This document shows, in pieces, positions 1-11,059 of a DNA stretch of 64,000 nucleotides. Source of the stretch: Bathynomus jamesi (Eukaryota; Arthropoda; Malacostraca; Isopoda; Cirolanidae). The stretch lies in contig JAJOZX010012221.1 of the NCBI GenBank assembly GCA_023014485.1, forward strand, positions 1-64,000, in the 5' to 3' direction. A model generated the notes under the pieces. That model had not been told where the DNA came from. It did no database searches and saw only the letters and a program-made list of their open reading frames with translations. Both the position numbers and the translations under genes were made by a program. Within the stretch, counting starts at the first letter, position 1; each line of letters starts with the position of its first letter.

Positions 1-1908
1 TGCGTTAAACCCAGAAATTTAAATTTTTCTTCAGCATCTTCAATTGGCTGTGGTCTTGACCTTCATAGGAAAATATCATCATCTTTCGTCTGACCTGTGT
101 TGTCTTGAATTCTGGCTCAATTTCAAGCTGCTCTGCAATCTCTCTGGAATCTGTTACAGCACTTGAAATCCACTCTCCCGATATTCTTTCATCCACTTAC
201 ATGTTCTTTCAAACTCTCGATGGCAATTGCCAGATGCTTTGAATCACTGAAGATCTTTATTCGCGTGGTTGACTTGAAAGAGGAGGTCATACCAGAATAT
301 GACAGCAACAGTGAATTTAAAATTCTTCATCTCTTTGCAGTGATTCTGCTTCGCTTCTTCCTTGATCTTTTGCTTTTTCAGCAATTTCGACAAGTGCATC
401 ATAGATCTCGACAGTTTGATATCGTACAGCTTGACACTTTGCACATGGCATTCCATCTTGTCTCGCTCAAGGACTTCACAGAACTCTTTTACATACTGCA
501 GAAGACTGACCACCGATGGTTGAGGCTGAGAAGAAGACACAGACGTTGAATAACCCCAAAAAATGAGATGGCTTGGACACATGTTTTTGCCATGTCCCCA
601 AGTAGCAAATTATAGTTGTGGCATGCGCATTGCGCATGGAGTCAAAAATGCTCTTGAATTCACTTCAAGAAGTCACGCTTGGACTCATTTTCAGTCCAAG
701 TTGTGAAGTTCTCTCATCAATACCTCTAGTAGGTTTTCTCCTGTGGTCTCCTTCACCTCAATGAACTTGATGAAGTGTTCAAAAATTCCACTTTCAATAC
801 CTGATGATCCATCAGAGACATATCGCAAAGTAAGGGACATCTGCTCCTTGTGACTAATGTCGGGTGTGCAATCAAGGATCACAGAGAAATACTTTGCCAT
901 TTTAATTCTGTGTACAATGGTTGCTCGAACTTTGTTGCCTATAAGCGAGACGAGTTCATTCTGGATTCGTTTTCCCTGGTAATGATCATAAATTTCGTTA
1001 TTGACTATTCTTCTAAGATGGTCTTGCATGACGGGATTAAATCTTGAGATAAGCTCAACCAGTCCAAGGAAGTTGCCATTATTCCGTCTGAAGATTGTAT
1101 CTACTGATCCTCGGAATGCCATGTTGTGTTCAGCGAGGTACTGTACAATGGCGAGGAGGCGCTCACACATTTTTCCACCTAAGCTTCTCCGTATTGATTC
1201 ATTCCTGACTGAGTTGATCCACAGTGCAACTTTTGATCAAACGTTGTTTGAGTTCCATCCATTGGAGAGTCGCCTTCAGATGGTCCTGTGATCTTTCGTG
1301 CTCAGACAGTCTGGAACTAGTATTCACCCAGTCACAGAATCCTCCACACCCCAAGGCATTGTTGGAGTTTCCAAATAACTTGCAACAGAAACAAAATATC
1401 CGATTCTTAGAGATTGAATAAATCAACCAATTCCGTATACCAACTTCTCCATTTTCCATCCGTCTCTTGTAATGACTTTTTGAAAACTTGCGGCCATTGT
1501 CATCTCTGGGAAAGTTAGTCTTCCTCACACTGTGGTGGACCTTTACTCACTAGTAAATCTGACTTTTGTGCTAACAGTTTCCGGCCATTGACCTGGATCT
1601 TTGAGTGCATCTAGAGGCTGATTTTGCAGAATTGGAGACTGATCCATGGGTTCTTCTTCACTCTAGATATCACTTTCATCTATCAAAGCTGATGATGATG
1701 CATGTGACGGCGCAGGCACATCTTGTTCAGTTTCAGCCTGTGGATCGCGTTTCTCTAGAAATTTTTCAAATGACCCATACATACGCTCAAGTTCTGATTT
1801 CCGCTTCGCTTCACGCTGTCTCTTCTGGTGACCGCTGAGATATTTCCGAGCAGTATCTCGCAATCTTTTTGGAGGCATCACTGTCAGTCGATATCTGAAA
1901 TATAACAA
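1..1908 (-). pseudogene. hAT-family transposase remnant, ZMYM1/TTF-zinc-finger type, broken and cut by the window edge
   Basis: Five coding pieces lie in order on the minus strand in shifting frames: 1908-1663, 1528-1199, 1170-691, 582-244 and 196-5. The first is a basic N-terminus (MPPKRLRDTARKYLSG). The second holds the TTF-type zinc finger (FCFCCKLFG, then H-x4-H spacing in SEHERSQDH). The third holds the DUF4371-like start of the RNase H fold, with the candidate first catalytic Asp in ILDCTPDISHKEQMS. The last two are degraded downstream parts. The C-terminal dimerisation region would lie beyond position 1. hAT transposases cut and paste DNA in the nucleus and leave 8-bp target duplications. 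Frameshifts and stops between pieces make this non-functional. A domesticated ZMYM-like host gene is less likely because the frame is broken. Confidence 0.8.
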
Positions 1909-2355
1909 AATATATAATTAATACGGAATACTATTGTATGAATACTGTATATGAAGAGTTATTATGACAAGCCGTATTTAATTTACCACTCAAAACCAAG
2001 ATATTTTTTTTACTGTACTCGTATATTTGCAGGGCCCAAAGCAGCCGCTTTGCTTGCTTTGCCCAAAGGCCGGCAGTGGGTAAGCGGAATTAAAAATGTA
2101 AAAAATTTTAGCTTTAAGAGGGAAGTATTCTGGCAAAGTATTTCCTACTTTCTTCAGGTTACAAAAAAGAATTATTTACACGTTCGCTGCAGGGGTGAAA
2201 TCTGTTGGCAAAAAACACTAACATTTCTTTGTTCCGCAACCGTTAAAACGATTTGACCAAATTGTTTTCTTTGAGCGGAAAACCGTGTTATTGTAACAAT
2301 GTAAACGGATTGATGATGGCACTTGGTCATGAACATAAGCCAGAAGAATGCGACC
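1909..2355. other. Intergenic stretch with a hAT-like terminus
   Basis: No supported gene. At 2031 the sequence CAGGGCCCAAAGCAGCCGC, followed by short GC-rich inverted words (CTTTGCTTGCTTTGCCC), looks like the left end of a hAT-type element that would extend to the right. I find no matching right end, so this is only a hint. Confidence 0.3.
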
Positions 2356-2551
2356 CAGTGATGGGCAAAAAGTAATCGATTTCAAATAAAAATTACTGAT
2401 GTCTGAAAAGTAACTAAAAATATAAAGTAGAAATTACTCCTCTGGATTAATTATAATACAATTAATCCAGAGAAGTAATTTCTACTTTATACTTTACTTT
2501 TCAGACATCAGTAATTTTTATTTGTAATCGATTACTTTTTGCCAACCACTG
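2356..2551. repeat. Fold-back MITE (196-bp near-perfect palindrome), hAT-type ends
   Basis: The arms 2356-2453 and 2454-2551 are near-perfect reverse complements, with a short AT-rich centre around 2447-2460. The ends read CAGTGATGGGCAAAAAG and, on the opposite strand, CAGTGGTTGGCAAAAAG, a typical hAT CAGTG tip. The flanks are ATGCGAC on the left and ATGGCGAC on the right, compatible with an 8-bp target duplication carrying one deletion. No coding capacity. It is immediately followed by a LINE fragment. Confidence 0.75.
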
Positions 2552-2559
2552 ATGGCGAC

Positions 2560-3050
2560 TGTTCATTGACTCATCCACTTTTCATAAACTTCTGCAACAT
2601 TCGTGGCCTTTTCTCAAATTTTCAATCTGTTGAACACCACCTCTCCTCTAAACCTCATCTTCTTTTCCTCACTGAAACTCGAGTGTCTGGGACGACTGAC
2701 AGCAATTCCTTTTCTGTACCCTCTTACTTTCTCTATACTCAATTTCACTCCAAAGGCAGATGTTGCGTATATGTACGCAATGACTTAATTTGTTCTCCTA
2801 TTCCTGAACGCGAATCTTCCGCATTCTATACCCTCTGGCTACGGCTTACATGCTAATCTCAAACTAAATACATCTGCGCTGTTTACCTTTCTCCTAATTC
2901 TACTGACTATCCAAAATTCTTTGACTACCTCACTTCCAAAGTGGAATACATTCTTTCCGCTCTCCCTTTGCTGAAATCTCCATTTAAGGAGATTTCATTG
3001 TTCACCAGCCACCTTTGGCTTTCTTCCCATTCCACTGACATAAGTAGTAT
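2560..3050 (+). pseudogene. LINE (non-LTR retrotransposon) endonuclease N-terminal fragment
   Basis: The reading INFCNIRGLFSNFQSVEHHL...LLFLTETRVS is the start of an apurinic-type endonuclease (EEP fold), with the conserved N of CNIRGL and the catalytic E of LFLTET. CCVYVRNDL follows. After a frameshift near 2850 the next motif is readable (ICAVYLSPNSTDYPKFFDYL). The piece ends near 3050 before the reverse transcriptase, so it is a 3'-truncated or deleted copy. The family looks the same as the reverse transcriptase pieces at 16375-16742 and 23690-24545, which would be its middle and C-terminal parts. No stop-free full-length frame remains. Confidence 0.7.
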
Positions 3051-3432
3051 ATCCGAAAATGGTAGAGTGCATATGCAATTGCAATATTGACCAAATGAGT
3101 GCCAGTGCCAAACCCCCACCCCCAGGGTGCCAAAAAAGGGGAAATCTCCCCAGCTGCAACAAGCTGGGGGAGTTCACCTAACCTGAGAGAGAAGAGATTT
3201 TGGGGGAGAAGTTGGGACGGCCTCACCCACCCACCCCAAAAGGGGTATACATAGCTTAGGAAGGTGAGAGAGAGAGAGAGAGCATCCTTCATCTGCGAGA
3301 CAGACGCACAATAAGATTTCTTAACAGCATCATCTGGCTTAGAACTCGAAATCCGCCAGTTGGCTTAGAAGGCGTAAAAGGCAGGTGTATGTGTGTGTAT
3401 ATTCCCATATATATATATACACATACACTATA
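3051..3432. other. Gene-free spacer with short (GA)n and (TA)n tracts
   Basis: Contains C- and G-rich low-complexity sequence, a (GA)n run at 3263-3281 and a (TA)n run at about 3406-3419. The open frames here are in low-complexity sequence and show no recognisable motif. Confidence 0.5.
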
Positions 3433-4651
3433 TGATCAAAAGTATTCGGAAACCCCGGAAAATCCGCATTTCTGCAAATATCACCTTCGCCGAAAGGTAT
3501 GCTGGGAAAAAGCGTGGCGAAACTATAATGCTGAGGTGTTCTGTTAAGTTATCAGTAACTGTTGTGAAGCCATGCCGCGCGGACGTGAACTCTCCGAGTT
3601 CCAACGTGGACTCGTCATCGGATGTTATTTAAGTAACGTTTCTATACGAAACATTGCAGCCAAACAGGATATACCAAAGTCGACTGTAGCGGATGTTATC
3701 ATGAGATGGAAGCACGACGGTGCAACTAACGCGAAAAAACGTTCCGGACGACCACGCAAACTGACGGAACGTGATAGAAGAAGTCTGGTACGACATGTCA
3801 AGAAGTCCCGCACGTCCTCTGCCGCTTCCATCGCTGAGGAGGTAGGAAGAGCATCCGGTACCTCCGTTAGTACTGTAACTATCCGCAGAGAGATGCACAG
3901 ACTCGGTTATTATGGTAGAGCAGCTGTACACAAGCCACTGATTACAAAAGTTAGTGCCACGCGTCGTTTGGCCTGGTGTGTCCCCGTCGTTCCTGGACCG
4001 TGGAGGACTGGAAAACTGTTCTTTGGAGCGACGAGTCGCGTATTCACTCTTCCAGTCTGATGGGCGTGTTTGGGTGTGGCGACAGCCCGGAGAACGGCTT
4101 CTTCCTGACTGTGTACGTCCAACGGTGAAGTTCGGTGGAGGGTCCATCATGGTATGGGGTTGTTTTTCCTGGCTAGGGCTCGGCCCGTTGGTTGTTATAC
4201 CCACTACCATGAAAGCTGACGTTTATCTCGACGTTCTGGGCAATTCGGCCCTCCCTACACTGTGGCAATACTACGGAGATGGCCATTGTTTGTTTCAACA
4301 GGATCGAGCTCCTGCCATACTGCAAGGCGTGTGCAGGACTGGTTTCGTGAAAATAAGGTGGATTTTTAGACTGGCCTGCTCAGAGCCCCGATCTCAACCC
4401 AATCGAGCACATGTAGGACGAACTGGAGCGACGGATACGAAACCGCACACCACGCCTGGCTTCACTTGCATCTCTTGCATCAGCTCTGCAAGAGGAATGG
4501 CGAGCCATTCCTGCACAGACTTACCGAAAACTGGTGGAAAGTATGCCTCGACGTGTTGACGCTGTAATAAAAGAAAGGGTGGACCTACTGGTTACTAAAT
4601 GCCATAATAAAACCATTTTTCCCAAAACCATGCGGTGTCCGAATACTTTTG

Positions 4652-4655
<4 letters not shown>
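3433..4655 (+). mobile_element. Tc1-like DNA transposon, full length with both TIRs, inactive
   Basis: The left terminus TGATCAAAAGTATTCGGA (from 3433) is matched by the right terminus read on the other strand, TAATCAAAAGTATTCGGA. Both are flanked by TA (3431-3432 and 4656-4657), the Tc1/mariner target. Length is about 1223 bp. The only gene inside is the transposase described separately, in the same orientation. The right side runs into a (TA)n microsatellite, so the TA target was probably within or beside that array. Confidence 0.88.
3572..4600 (+). pseudogene. Tc1-family transposase (frameshifted)
   Basis: The start ATG at 3572 opens MPRGRELSEFQRGLVIG. The N-terminus has two helix-turn-helix units (KQDIPKSTVADVI and a second near GTSVSTVTIRREM) separated by the GRPR AT-hook-like motif around residues 60-63. 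The catalytic part is split over frames: the first Asp is in WSDES in a second frame near 4015-4030, FQQDRAPA (second Asp) is near 4295 in a third frame, and the final SPDLNPIEH region near 4390-4410 is in yet another. QQD is followed by R where most family members have N. At least three frameshifts make it inactive. It would bind the TIRs and move the element by cut-and-paste. Confidence 0.85.

Positions 4656-4684
<29 letters not shown>
4656..4684. repeat. (TA)n microsatellite
   Basis: Pure TA dinucleotides directly abut the right end of the Tc1 element. Confidence 0.9.
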
Positions 4685-4686
<2 letters not shown>

Positions 4687-5130
4687 CGTAAAGAACGACG
4701 CTTGTATAGAAGAACGTTCCGCACAAGATGAGGAGAAAGAACGAACAAATGAAAATTGAGGTAACCACCGGGAATCGAACCCGGGATCTTCCGATTGCCG
4801 GTCAGATATGCTAACCACTACACCATGGGCCTCGATTGATCAGAAGTCGTAATTCTCCTACATACGAGCAGAAACCAATGCCCTGAGGGGGCACTCCCGC
4901 ATGTCGCACATATATACATTTTAACTGCAACAACACACAGTATAATTAACGTAAAGAACGACGCTTGTATAGAAGAACGTTCCGCACAAGATGAGATGAT
5001 CCCGGGTTCGATTCCCGGGTTGTTACCTCATTTTTCATTTGTTCGTTCTTTCTCCTCATCTTGGGCGGAACGTTCTTCTATACAAGCGTCGTTCTTTACG
5101 TTAATTATACTGTGTGTTGTTTGCAGTTAA
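4685..5130. repeat. tRNA-derived SINE-like cluster in inverted arrangement
   Basis: The block AACGTAAAGAACGACGCTTG...GAACGTTCCGCACAAGATGAG occurs at 4686-4732 and again at 4950-4996. It recurs in reverse complement at 5056-5103. The first copy leads into a tRNA-like region on the minus strand (4758-4832). The second leads into a tRNA 3'-half with a B box (GGGTTCGATTCCCGG, about 5002-5020). The outer flanks (ATTTTAACTGCAACAACACACAGTATAATT at 4919-4950 and its reverse complement near 5103-5132) are also inverted. This looks like two or three SINE units, two of them in opposite orientation. Confidence 0.7.
4758..4832 (-). tRNA. tRNA-like sequence (SINE head or tRNA pseudogene; GGC anticodon position)
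   Basis: On the minus strand the sequence has an A-box-like TGTAGTGGTTAGCAT, an anticodon arm TCTGA-CCGGCAA-TCGGA (5-bp stem with one G:T, 7-nt loop, GGC at the anticodon positions), and a T arm CCGGG-TTCGATT-CCCGG. The acceptor stem does not pair fully, so I read it as the tRNA-derived head of a SINE or a pseudo-tRNA. A functional tRNA-Ala is unlikely. Confidence 0.5.
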
Positions 5131-5659
5131 AATGTATATATATATATATATATATATTTAATAACGTTTGAGTTGCCAGATTGCGCTATTTATTTAATTA
5201 ATGAAGATATTCTTGACAGTTGGCTTAGAAGGCGTAACCAGCCATTTGGTATAGTGTATTCATATATACTGTATATATTTATTGAAGGTGCGTTGTTTAT
5301 ATATATTCCTAACTCCAGCTATTCCTTAATATCGTTTATATACATCAGGAAAGCAATTATTAGATAATAAAACACAACTACAGCATTCTGTTTATTTAGA
5401 GGAGTTAAGGGAAATAATCTCGTGAAATATATAGGAAATAAATATACATTCAAAATAATATACAGCAAACATACACACACTAAACGATATATACAAATAT
5501 ATACATTCTTAAATAATAATAATATTAGTACAGGAAAAATCTATATACGTTTATATTAAATAATAAAATTTTAACAAATATATAGAAAATAAATATACAT
5601 TCAAAATAGTTCAGAAAAAATCTATACACATTTTAAACGATATATACTTTAAGTGAGTT
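5131..5659. other. AT-rich spacer without recognisable genes
   Basis: The (TA)n tract at about 5133-5157 is followed by long A/T-rich sequence with repeated ATATAC words. I see no coding or structural signal. Confidence 0.5.
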
Positions 5660-6930
5660 CGAACGAAGGTTCAGGATCAACCTCCGGTTGACCCCTCTGC
5701 AGCATCCCGCCTCATTTGTGGGATTTAGTGAAGGAGGGAATTGCTATCTGATCTCCTCCTGCCCTCGTAGCCAGCCACGAATGGCTGGTCAGGGACTTTG
5801 CACAGGAATCTGTCCAGCTGGTTCTTGAAGTTAGTAGGTCGGTGTGCTAGAGATTCCTCACTTCTTTTGGTAGGACATTGAAAAGCTTTGGGCCTCGTAT
5901 TCTAAGAGTATTTTCCATCCTCGTTTTCATGGCCTCTTGTCCCACTGCAGCTGGGACCGTACAAAATCTGCCTCTTCTCTCATTCCAGTTTTTCTATTTC
6001 ATTTCTAAGGTTAGGGACAGAGCCCTCAAGTATTTTCCATATGTATATTATTGTGTACCGCTCGCGCCTTTCGAGAGAGTAGAGTTTGTGATTGTAGTCG
6101 AGACCAGTAGTCTTCACCTTCCGTTTCCTCTCCTCTATCTTAGATGTAAAAGTCCTTTGTATAGCTTCAATGTTCGCAATGTCTCGTTTTCTTTATGGGC
6201 TTGTGATTTACTGAGCAATACTCCGTTATTGGTAGGACTAGACTCTTCCATAATTTGAGCATCATGATTGCTTTTCTGCTGCGGAAGCTCCTCCAGGTGA
6301 TTCCCATTATTTTTCTAGTCGTTATTATGTGGATTTGGTGTTATCTGTTTGCTTGCAGGGTTTTGTACCCTTTATTCTGTAGCTCCTTGTTATTACCATA
6401 TCTTAGAAGTTGGAATTTTTCTTTGTTGAACTTCATATTATTGTCTTCTGCCCACTGGAATAGTGTTTCAAAGTCGTTTTGTAAACTTTGTCACCTTCGT
6501 TCAGTATTTCCTTGCATATTTTTTCCTTGTGGACAGAGCTCTCTACTTCCGATTTGACTCCATTTACCACCACTTGTGTTCTTTACGTCAAGAAATTAAA
6601 TATCCACCTTCCCAGCAGTTCCTGTATTCTTAAGTTTGTGCTATAATTCCATGGTCACATTTATCGAAAGCTTTAGCAAAGTCAGTATAGATTACATCTG
6701 TTTTGTCCTCGACACAGTGTTTCCAATATTTTCTCCTGGTGGTCTAATAGCTGTGATAGGCATGATCTTCCATCCCTGAAACCATGTTGATTTGGGTTGT
6801 ATAAGTTCTTGTAGGTAGTTTCGCTTCTAATTATACGTTCAAAGCACTTTATAAGGTGAGAGCTACCGGCCGATAATTCTTGGGCATTGCTCTGTTACAC
6901 CTTTGAATAAAGGGGCAATGTTCGCGTTCT
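5660..6930 (-). pseudogene. LINE reverse transcriptase and C-terminus (family A), decayed
   Basis: The minus strand reads reverse transcriptase motifs: PNQHGFRDGRSCLSQLLDHQ near 6740-6810, then a degraded TDFAKAF motif near 6660-6680. The C-terminal signature MENTLRIRGPKLFNVLPKE lies at about 5870-5935. Many frameshifts and stops are present. The same domains in the same order occur at 24920-28890 (minus), so these are two copies of one family. This copy is 5'-truncated: the endonuclease is missing and the sequence becomes AT-rich beyond 6930. Reverse transcriptase copies the element's RNA at a nicked target. Confidence 0.72.
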
Positions 6931-7004
6931 TTAATAGCAGTGTACTTTGTATATAAAAATATACATTAAAAATAGTAATAGTACAGGAGAAATCTATATA
7001 CACA

Positions 7005-8850
7005 TTATGTTCTACTGCGCTTAACTAAAATACTAAACTCGCACGTGATCGAATTTACAGTTACATCGTTGTTGCTTTGTATTATGCAATAAATACGATT
7101 TAACATTATTTCACCACTCAAGGTGTGCAGGTGCCTATATTCAATGTAAAAGGCCTTCAATTCGTTCAATACTATTTTTGTGCCCACTTTATAATTGATT
7201 GGCAAATTATCACACTCTTTAAACATGGACAGAATACAATCCAAAAGCACGTACAAAGAGGGTGTCGTAACATCATTATTAAATTCAAGTTTATAAACAC
7301 ACCTTTCCAATCGAGGGTTTTTTCTTACCGATCCGAGCTTTTCAGTCGTGAACTCTCTTTCACAACGCATAGCGGCAGTTGAAATAATCTAAGTCGTAAC
7401 GACAGCTGCTCATTATATAAAGAAACAATTCTTCAGGGTGAACAGTGTAGGTGAGCTCTGCCCTGTACCGTTCAAGTCCTTTGTACCAAAGTTCATGATA
7501 TTTCGAGGAATCTAAACCTTTTAAATAAGCATCCAGCTCTAGACCATTCTTGCCATGTTCTTTCCTACACTCGGTAAACTCGTCGAGCAGAGCGGTGTAT
7601 GCGTATTCAAGAACCGTATCAAAATAAAGCATATCCGTAACACGTGCGTCTAATATAGGTTTTAGCTTGCGGAAACCGACGATTTCAAACATTCTGTCGG
7701 GGATGAAGCGGTTTCGCGTGGGGACAACATTATTATCAGATGCATTCTTCCACATCAGTCATATATCAATGCATGGCTGATCACTATTTATAAACAATGT
7801 ACAAACAATGGCATATGAGGGGGTATCACTAATCTGTTCTCTTCTTGTACCTACACCTGCAGATATTTTATAACGATCCTCGCTCCACTTCTCAACTATC
7901 ACGAAGACTATTCATCTCAACACTTAAATAAACAACAATACGTTTACCAGAGTTTTTGTCTACAAGTCGTTTCAAGTACATAGTTAATGGCACCGGTTTT
8001 ACACCTGAACACACGCAATGACTTCGTCACGGACACATCGTATACGACATTGAGACTGCTGCTCAAAGGAAGCTTCATCGTATTCTATTGTGAGAAGTGC
8101 ACGTCCAGTCGGGTCAAACTCGGGGATGACTATGAGCAGCCGGTGCGCGGTTTGGCTCGGAGACAGGTGTGGGAAACGAGTCACACGGACGAGTCATACC
8201 AAGCGTTAATGTTTCGTGTACGGGTTTGTTCCAGCATGAAAGAATCGTGTGAATACTTGTGCCCATTATATCGGGCAACCAGAACTTTTCCGATACATGG
8301 AGCAATAGCGGCTTTAATGTTTACCACTCCCCAGAATGCGCACCAAATATTTTCGTTAGGGTGATTTTCACGAACTAAACACATTTTATTCACACTCCGG
8401 CGCACTATTTGAGAGAAACATGTGCCCATATTTATCCTTTTTGCCTAGCAAGCGATACTGGTCTCTAAATTTTATTAGAAACTCGCACAAACCTTTAGCC
8501 ACACTCACTGCAAACCTCATGATATATATGAATGTAGTGGTAAAAGTATTTCAGACTATCCATTATGACAACATTTACATTCTCAGCCGCAGGGTACGCG
8601 TACTCGGTATGATGCAGCATGACATAATACCGCTTGTCGCACCACTCATCAACAAGACTCGCTACCCATACCCGTTGCTTCTCTTCTGCACGTGTTTCTT
8701 TCACTTCACGGTATATGTACGCTTTTATACAGTTTAGTCCTACAACGCATTACATCGTTTGTGCCGCGAAATCTGGCAATGCTCTCGCCAGAATATCCAT
8801 AGAGTATTTGAACCTCTTGCTTCTCACGCTTTGCACAGTTCAATGTAGCC
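7005..8850 (-). pseudogene. Decayed protein gene of unknown family (possible endogenous-virus-like origin)
   Basis: The minus strand is protein-like almost throughout, in shifting frames. Pieces at about 8830-8495 (contains KQRVWVASLVDEWCDK), 8429-8181 (NENIWCAFWGVVNIK), 8184-7999 (LLIVIPEFDPTGRALL), 7990-7757 (KRLVDKNSGKRIVVYL and ISAGVGTRREQISDT), 7755-7360 (131 residues, MFEIVGFRKLKPILD) and 7370-7005 (121 residues). A single in-frame TGA separates the 7990-7757 and 7755-7360 pieces, and an 11-base overlap (ATGCGTTGTGA) separates the last two. Together they suggest one long gene of roughly 550-600 codons, now broken. I recognise no domain, no TE motif and no TIR. Large DNA virus remnants (for example nimavirus-like) are known in decapod genomes and are one candidate, but that is inference. 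Confidence 0.45.
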
Positions 8851-8959
8851 TTAAGTCTCAAAGGAGGGAGGGCTAGGGAGTCTTTCAGTATTCACCACAT
8901 CTTCCGATTTTACTAATAACACTACATAAACGTCGAGCACGCAATATCAAAGGTAGCCA

Positions 8960-10800
8960 TCACTATTTTTCGGAGTCCTATTGCATTTGGACAATAAAGA
9001 GCCAGTAGATATAGTGTACTTAGATTTTGCAAAGGCATTTGATACTGTTCCTCATGCAAGATTGTTGGTAAAAGTTAGAGCCCATGGTATAAGAGGTCAT
9101 ATAGCTGATTGGATAGAAGAATGGCTGAGAAATAGAAAACAGAGTTCATCTAGATGGAAATAAGTCTACTTGGAGACCCGTATTGAGCGGAGTCCCACAG
9201 GGGTCTGTTCTGGGACCTCTGCTTTTTGTTGTCTATATAAATGATCTAGAGAAGGATCTATCATGTAAAACCTCAAAATTTGCTATGATACAAAATTAGG
9301 CCATAATGTTAAGTCAGGACAGAGCAATGACAATACAAAAAGACTTAGACAGAGTAACAGCCTGGGCAGATAAGTGGGAGATGAAATTTAATGTTGATAA
9401 GTGCAAGGTTATGCATATGGGCCAAAAAATCCAGAATTTGAATACAATATGAATGGAATTTGGATTAAAAATGATGATAAAGAGAAAGACTTGGGTGTCA
9501 CTGTGACAAATGAACTTAAACCCTCAAATCACTGTATGGTGATCAGAAATAAAGCAAATGCTAGACTCCATCTCATGCAGACACACATTGAATACAAATC
9601 ACCCAGTATTATAAAGCAACTATACATTTCATATGTGAGACCCCTCCTCGAATACTGCATTCAATTTAATAGTCCCTATTTGATACAAGATATTGAAAAA
9701 CTGGAAAAAGTACAGAAACGAGCAACAAGAATGATCCCATCTCTAAGACAATTGACATATAAGGAAAGACTGGCATATCTAAGCATGTTCTCATTAAAAA
9801 GGAGGTGGTTAAGGGGTGATATGATAGAGGTGTATAAAATGATAAAAGGGTTGGATAAGATAGATTTTGAGTCTCTCTTCATTAAAGATCACAATAATCA
9901 GACTAGAGGTCATAGTATGAAATTATTTAAGCCAAGATGTAGAACAAATTTAAGAAAACATAGTTTTACAAACAGAGTAATTAAGTTTTGGAACAGTCTG
10001 ACAGAAGAAGTGGTGACTTCGGATACGCTTGATTCTTTCAAAAGAAGGTTGGATAGTTTGATGTCTGCAAGGGACATCTGGTGATGGTGTTTAAGCCCAT
10101 TTTTATTGCATGAATGGTACTAGTTTATTTCATATATATTATGTGCATTTGGGTGATAGATCCCACAGCTCAACACAGGTGTTGTGGGATATAGGGAGGC
10201 AACATCTTGGGTTAGGGGATACTCTGTCCTTACACACCCTATTTAAAGAGATTCCTCTGCCGAGCGGTGCCCCCCATAGTACTGTGAGGTATTGAAAAAC
10301 TCATGATCTTCACTTGCCCCACAAACACCTTTAAATGGGAGACCCAAAATGGGTGCGCGCACATTTCTACATTACTGTACAGTCTTTACAGCCACACCTA
10401 CACTTTTCCTCGTAAGTATATATATTGTAATGTATATGGATGTAAATTGTGACTTGGTCCGCAATTGATATGAACCGTGACTTATTTTTGGTTGGCATGG
10501 TACTGGTATTGATGGGTACCATAATGAAATTGACTGGATTCTTTGGATCTGATATATTTGCATGTCAGTTATAAATAGATATAGTGTGTAACATATTTGA
10601 CTTTGATCCTCTGGATCCAGAGATTCTATCTTTAGTTTTAAATTGATAATTAATTAGTTTTAAATTGATACTTAATTAGTTTTGTAAAAATTGGTTATTG
10701 CCAATGTACAGGCAGTTTTTACATAGTGGAGCCACCTCGATGGGCCGAAGTGGCCCCTAGTGTGCCCACTATAAAAATTTCTTATGTTCTTATTTTTCGT
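8960..10800 (+). mobile_element. LINE (family B) reverse transcriptase to 3' end, 5'-truncated
   Basis: Coding begins inside the reverse transcriptase at about 8976: VDIVYLDFAKAFDTVPHARL (motif A), then [20 protein letters not shown] (motif B) near 9195-9245, then FADDTKLG with one base lost (motif C) near 9280-9300. The C-terminal part, 9401-10084, is an uninterrupted 227-codon frame with KDLGVTVTNELK, YVRPLLEYCIQFNSP, KVQKRATRMIPSL and a final KFWNSLTEEVV. About 700 bp of 3' untranslated sequence follows and ends with GCCACCTCGATGGGCCGAAG near 10731. The same C-terminal domain, in diverged form, occurs at 46236-47060. Frameshifts at about 9165 and 9285 make it inactive. Confidence 0.82.
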
Positions 10801-10943
10801 CTACGTGAGATTTCTTCAAATACACGTCTGAGATCCAGGGTTTGCAGCGGTCAACTGAGCACGTAAGGGTAGAGATATGCCCAGGTAGTAGCGAGTCACG
10901 TGGCCTTTGATCGATCATACAGAGGGCGGAGCTTAGGACTTTT

Positions 10944-10949
10944 CCTACA

Positions 10950-11010
<61 letters not shown>
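10944..11010. repeat. (CA)n microsatellite
   Basis: An almost pure CA dinucleotide array of about 65 bp. The Cys/Val open frame on the other strand is an artefact of the repeat. Confidence 0.92.
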
Positions 11011-11014
<4 letters not shown>

Positions 11015-11059
11015 GAGAAAATGAAACCCTAATTGAAACTTGATTTATTAAATAATTCG

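Noticed and set aside
5..1908. Domesticated host ZMYM1-like gene with exons
   Set aside because: Frames change without splice sites at the breaks, and internal stops occur. A decayed hAT copy explains it better.
4758..4832. Functional tRNA-Ala gene
   Set aside because: The anticodon and T arms fold, but the acceptor stem does not pair and the unit is embedded in a repeated SINE-like module.
10790..11008. Cys/Val repeat protein on the minus strand
   Set aside because: Encoded by a (CA)n microsatellite.
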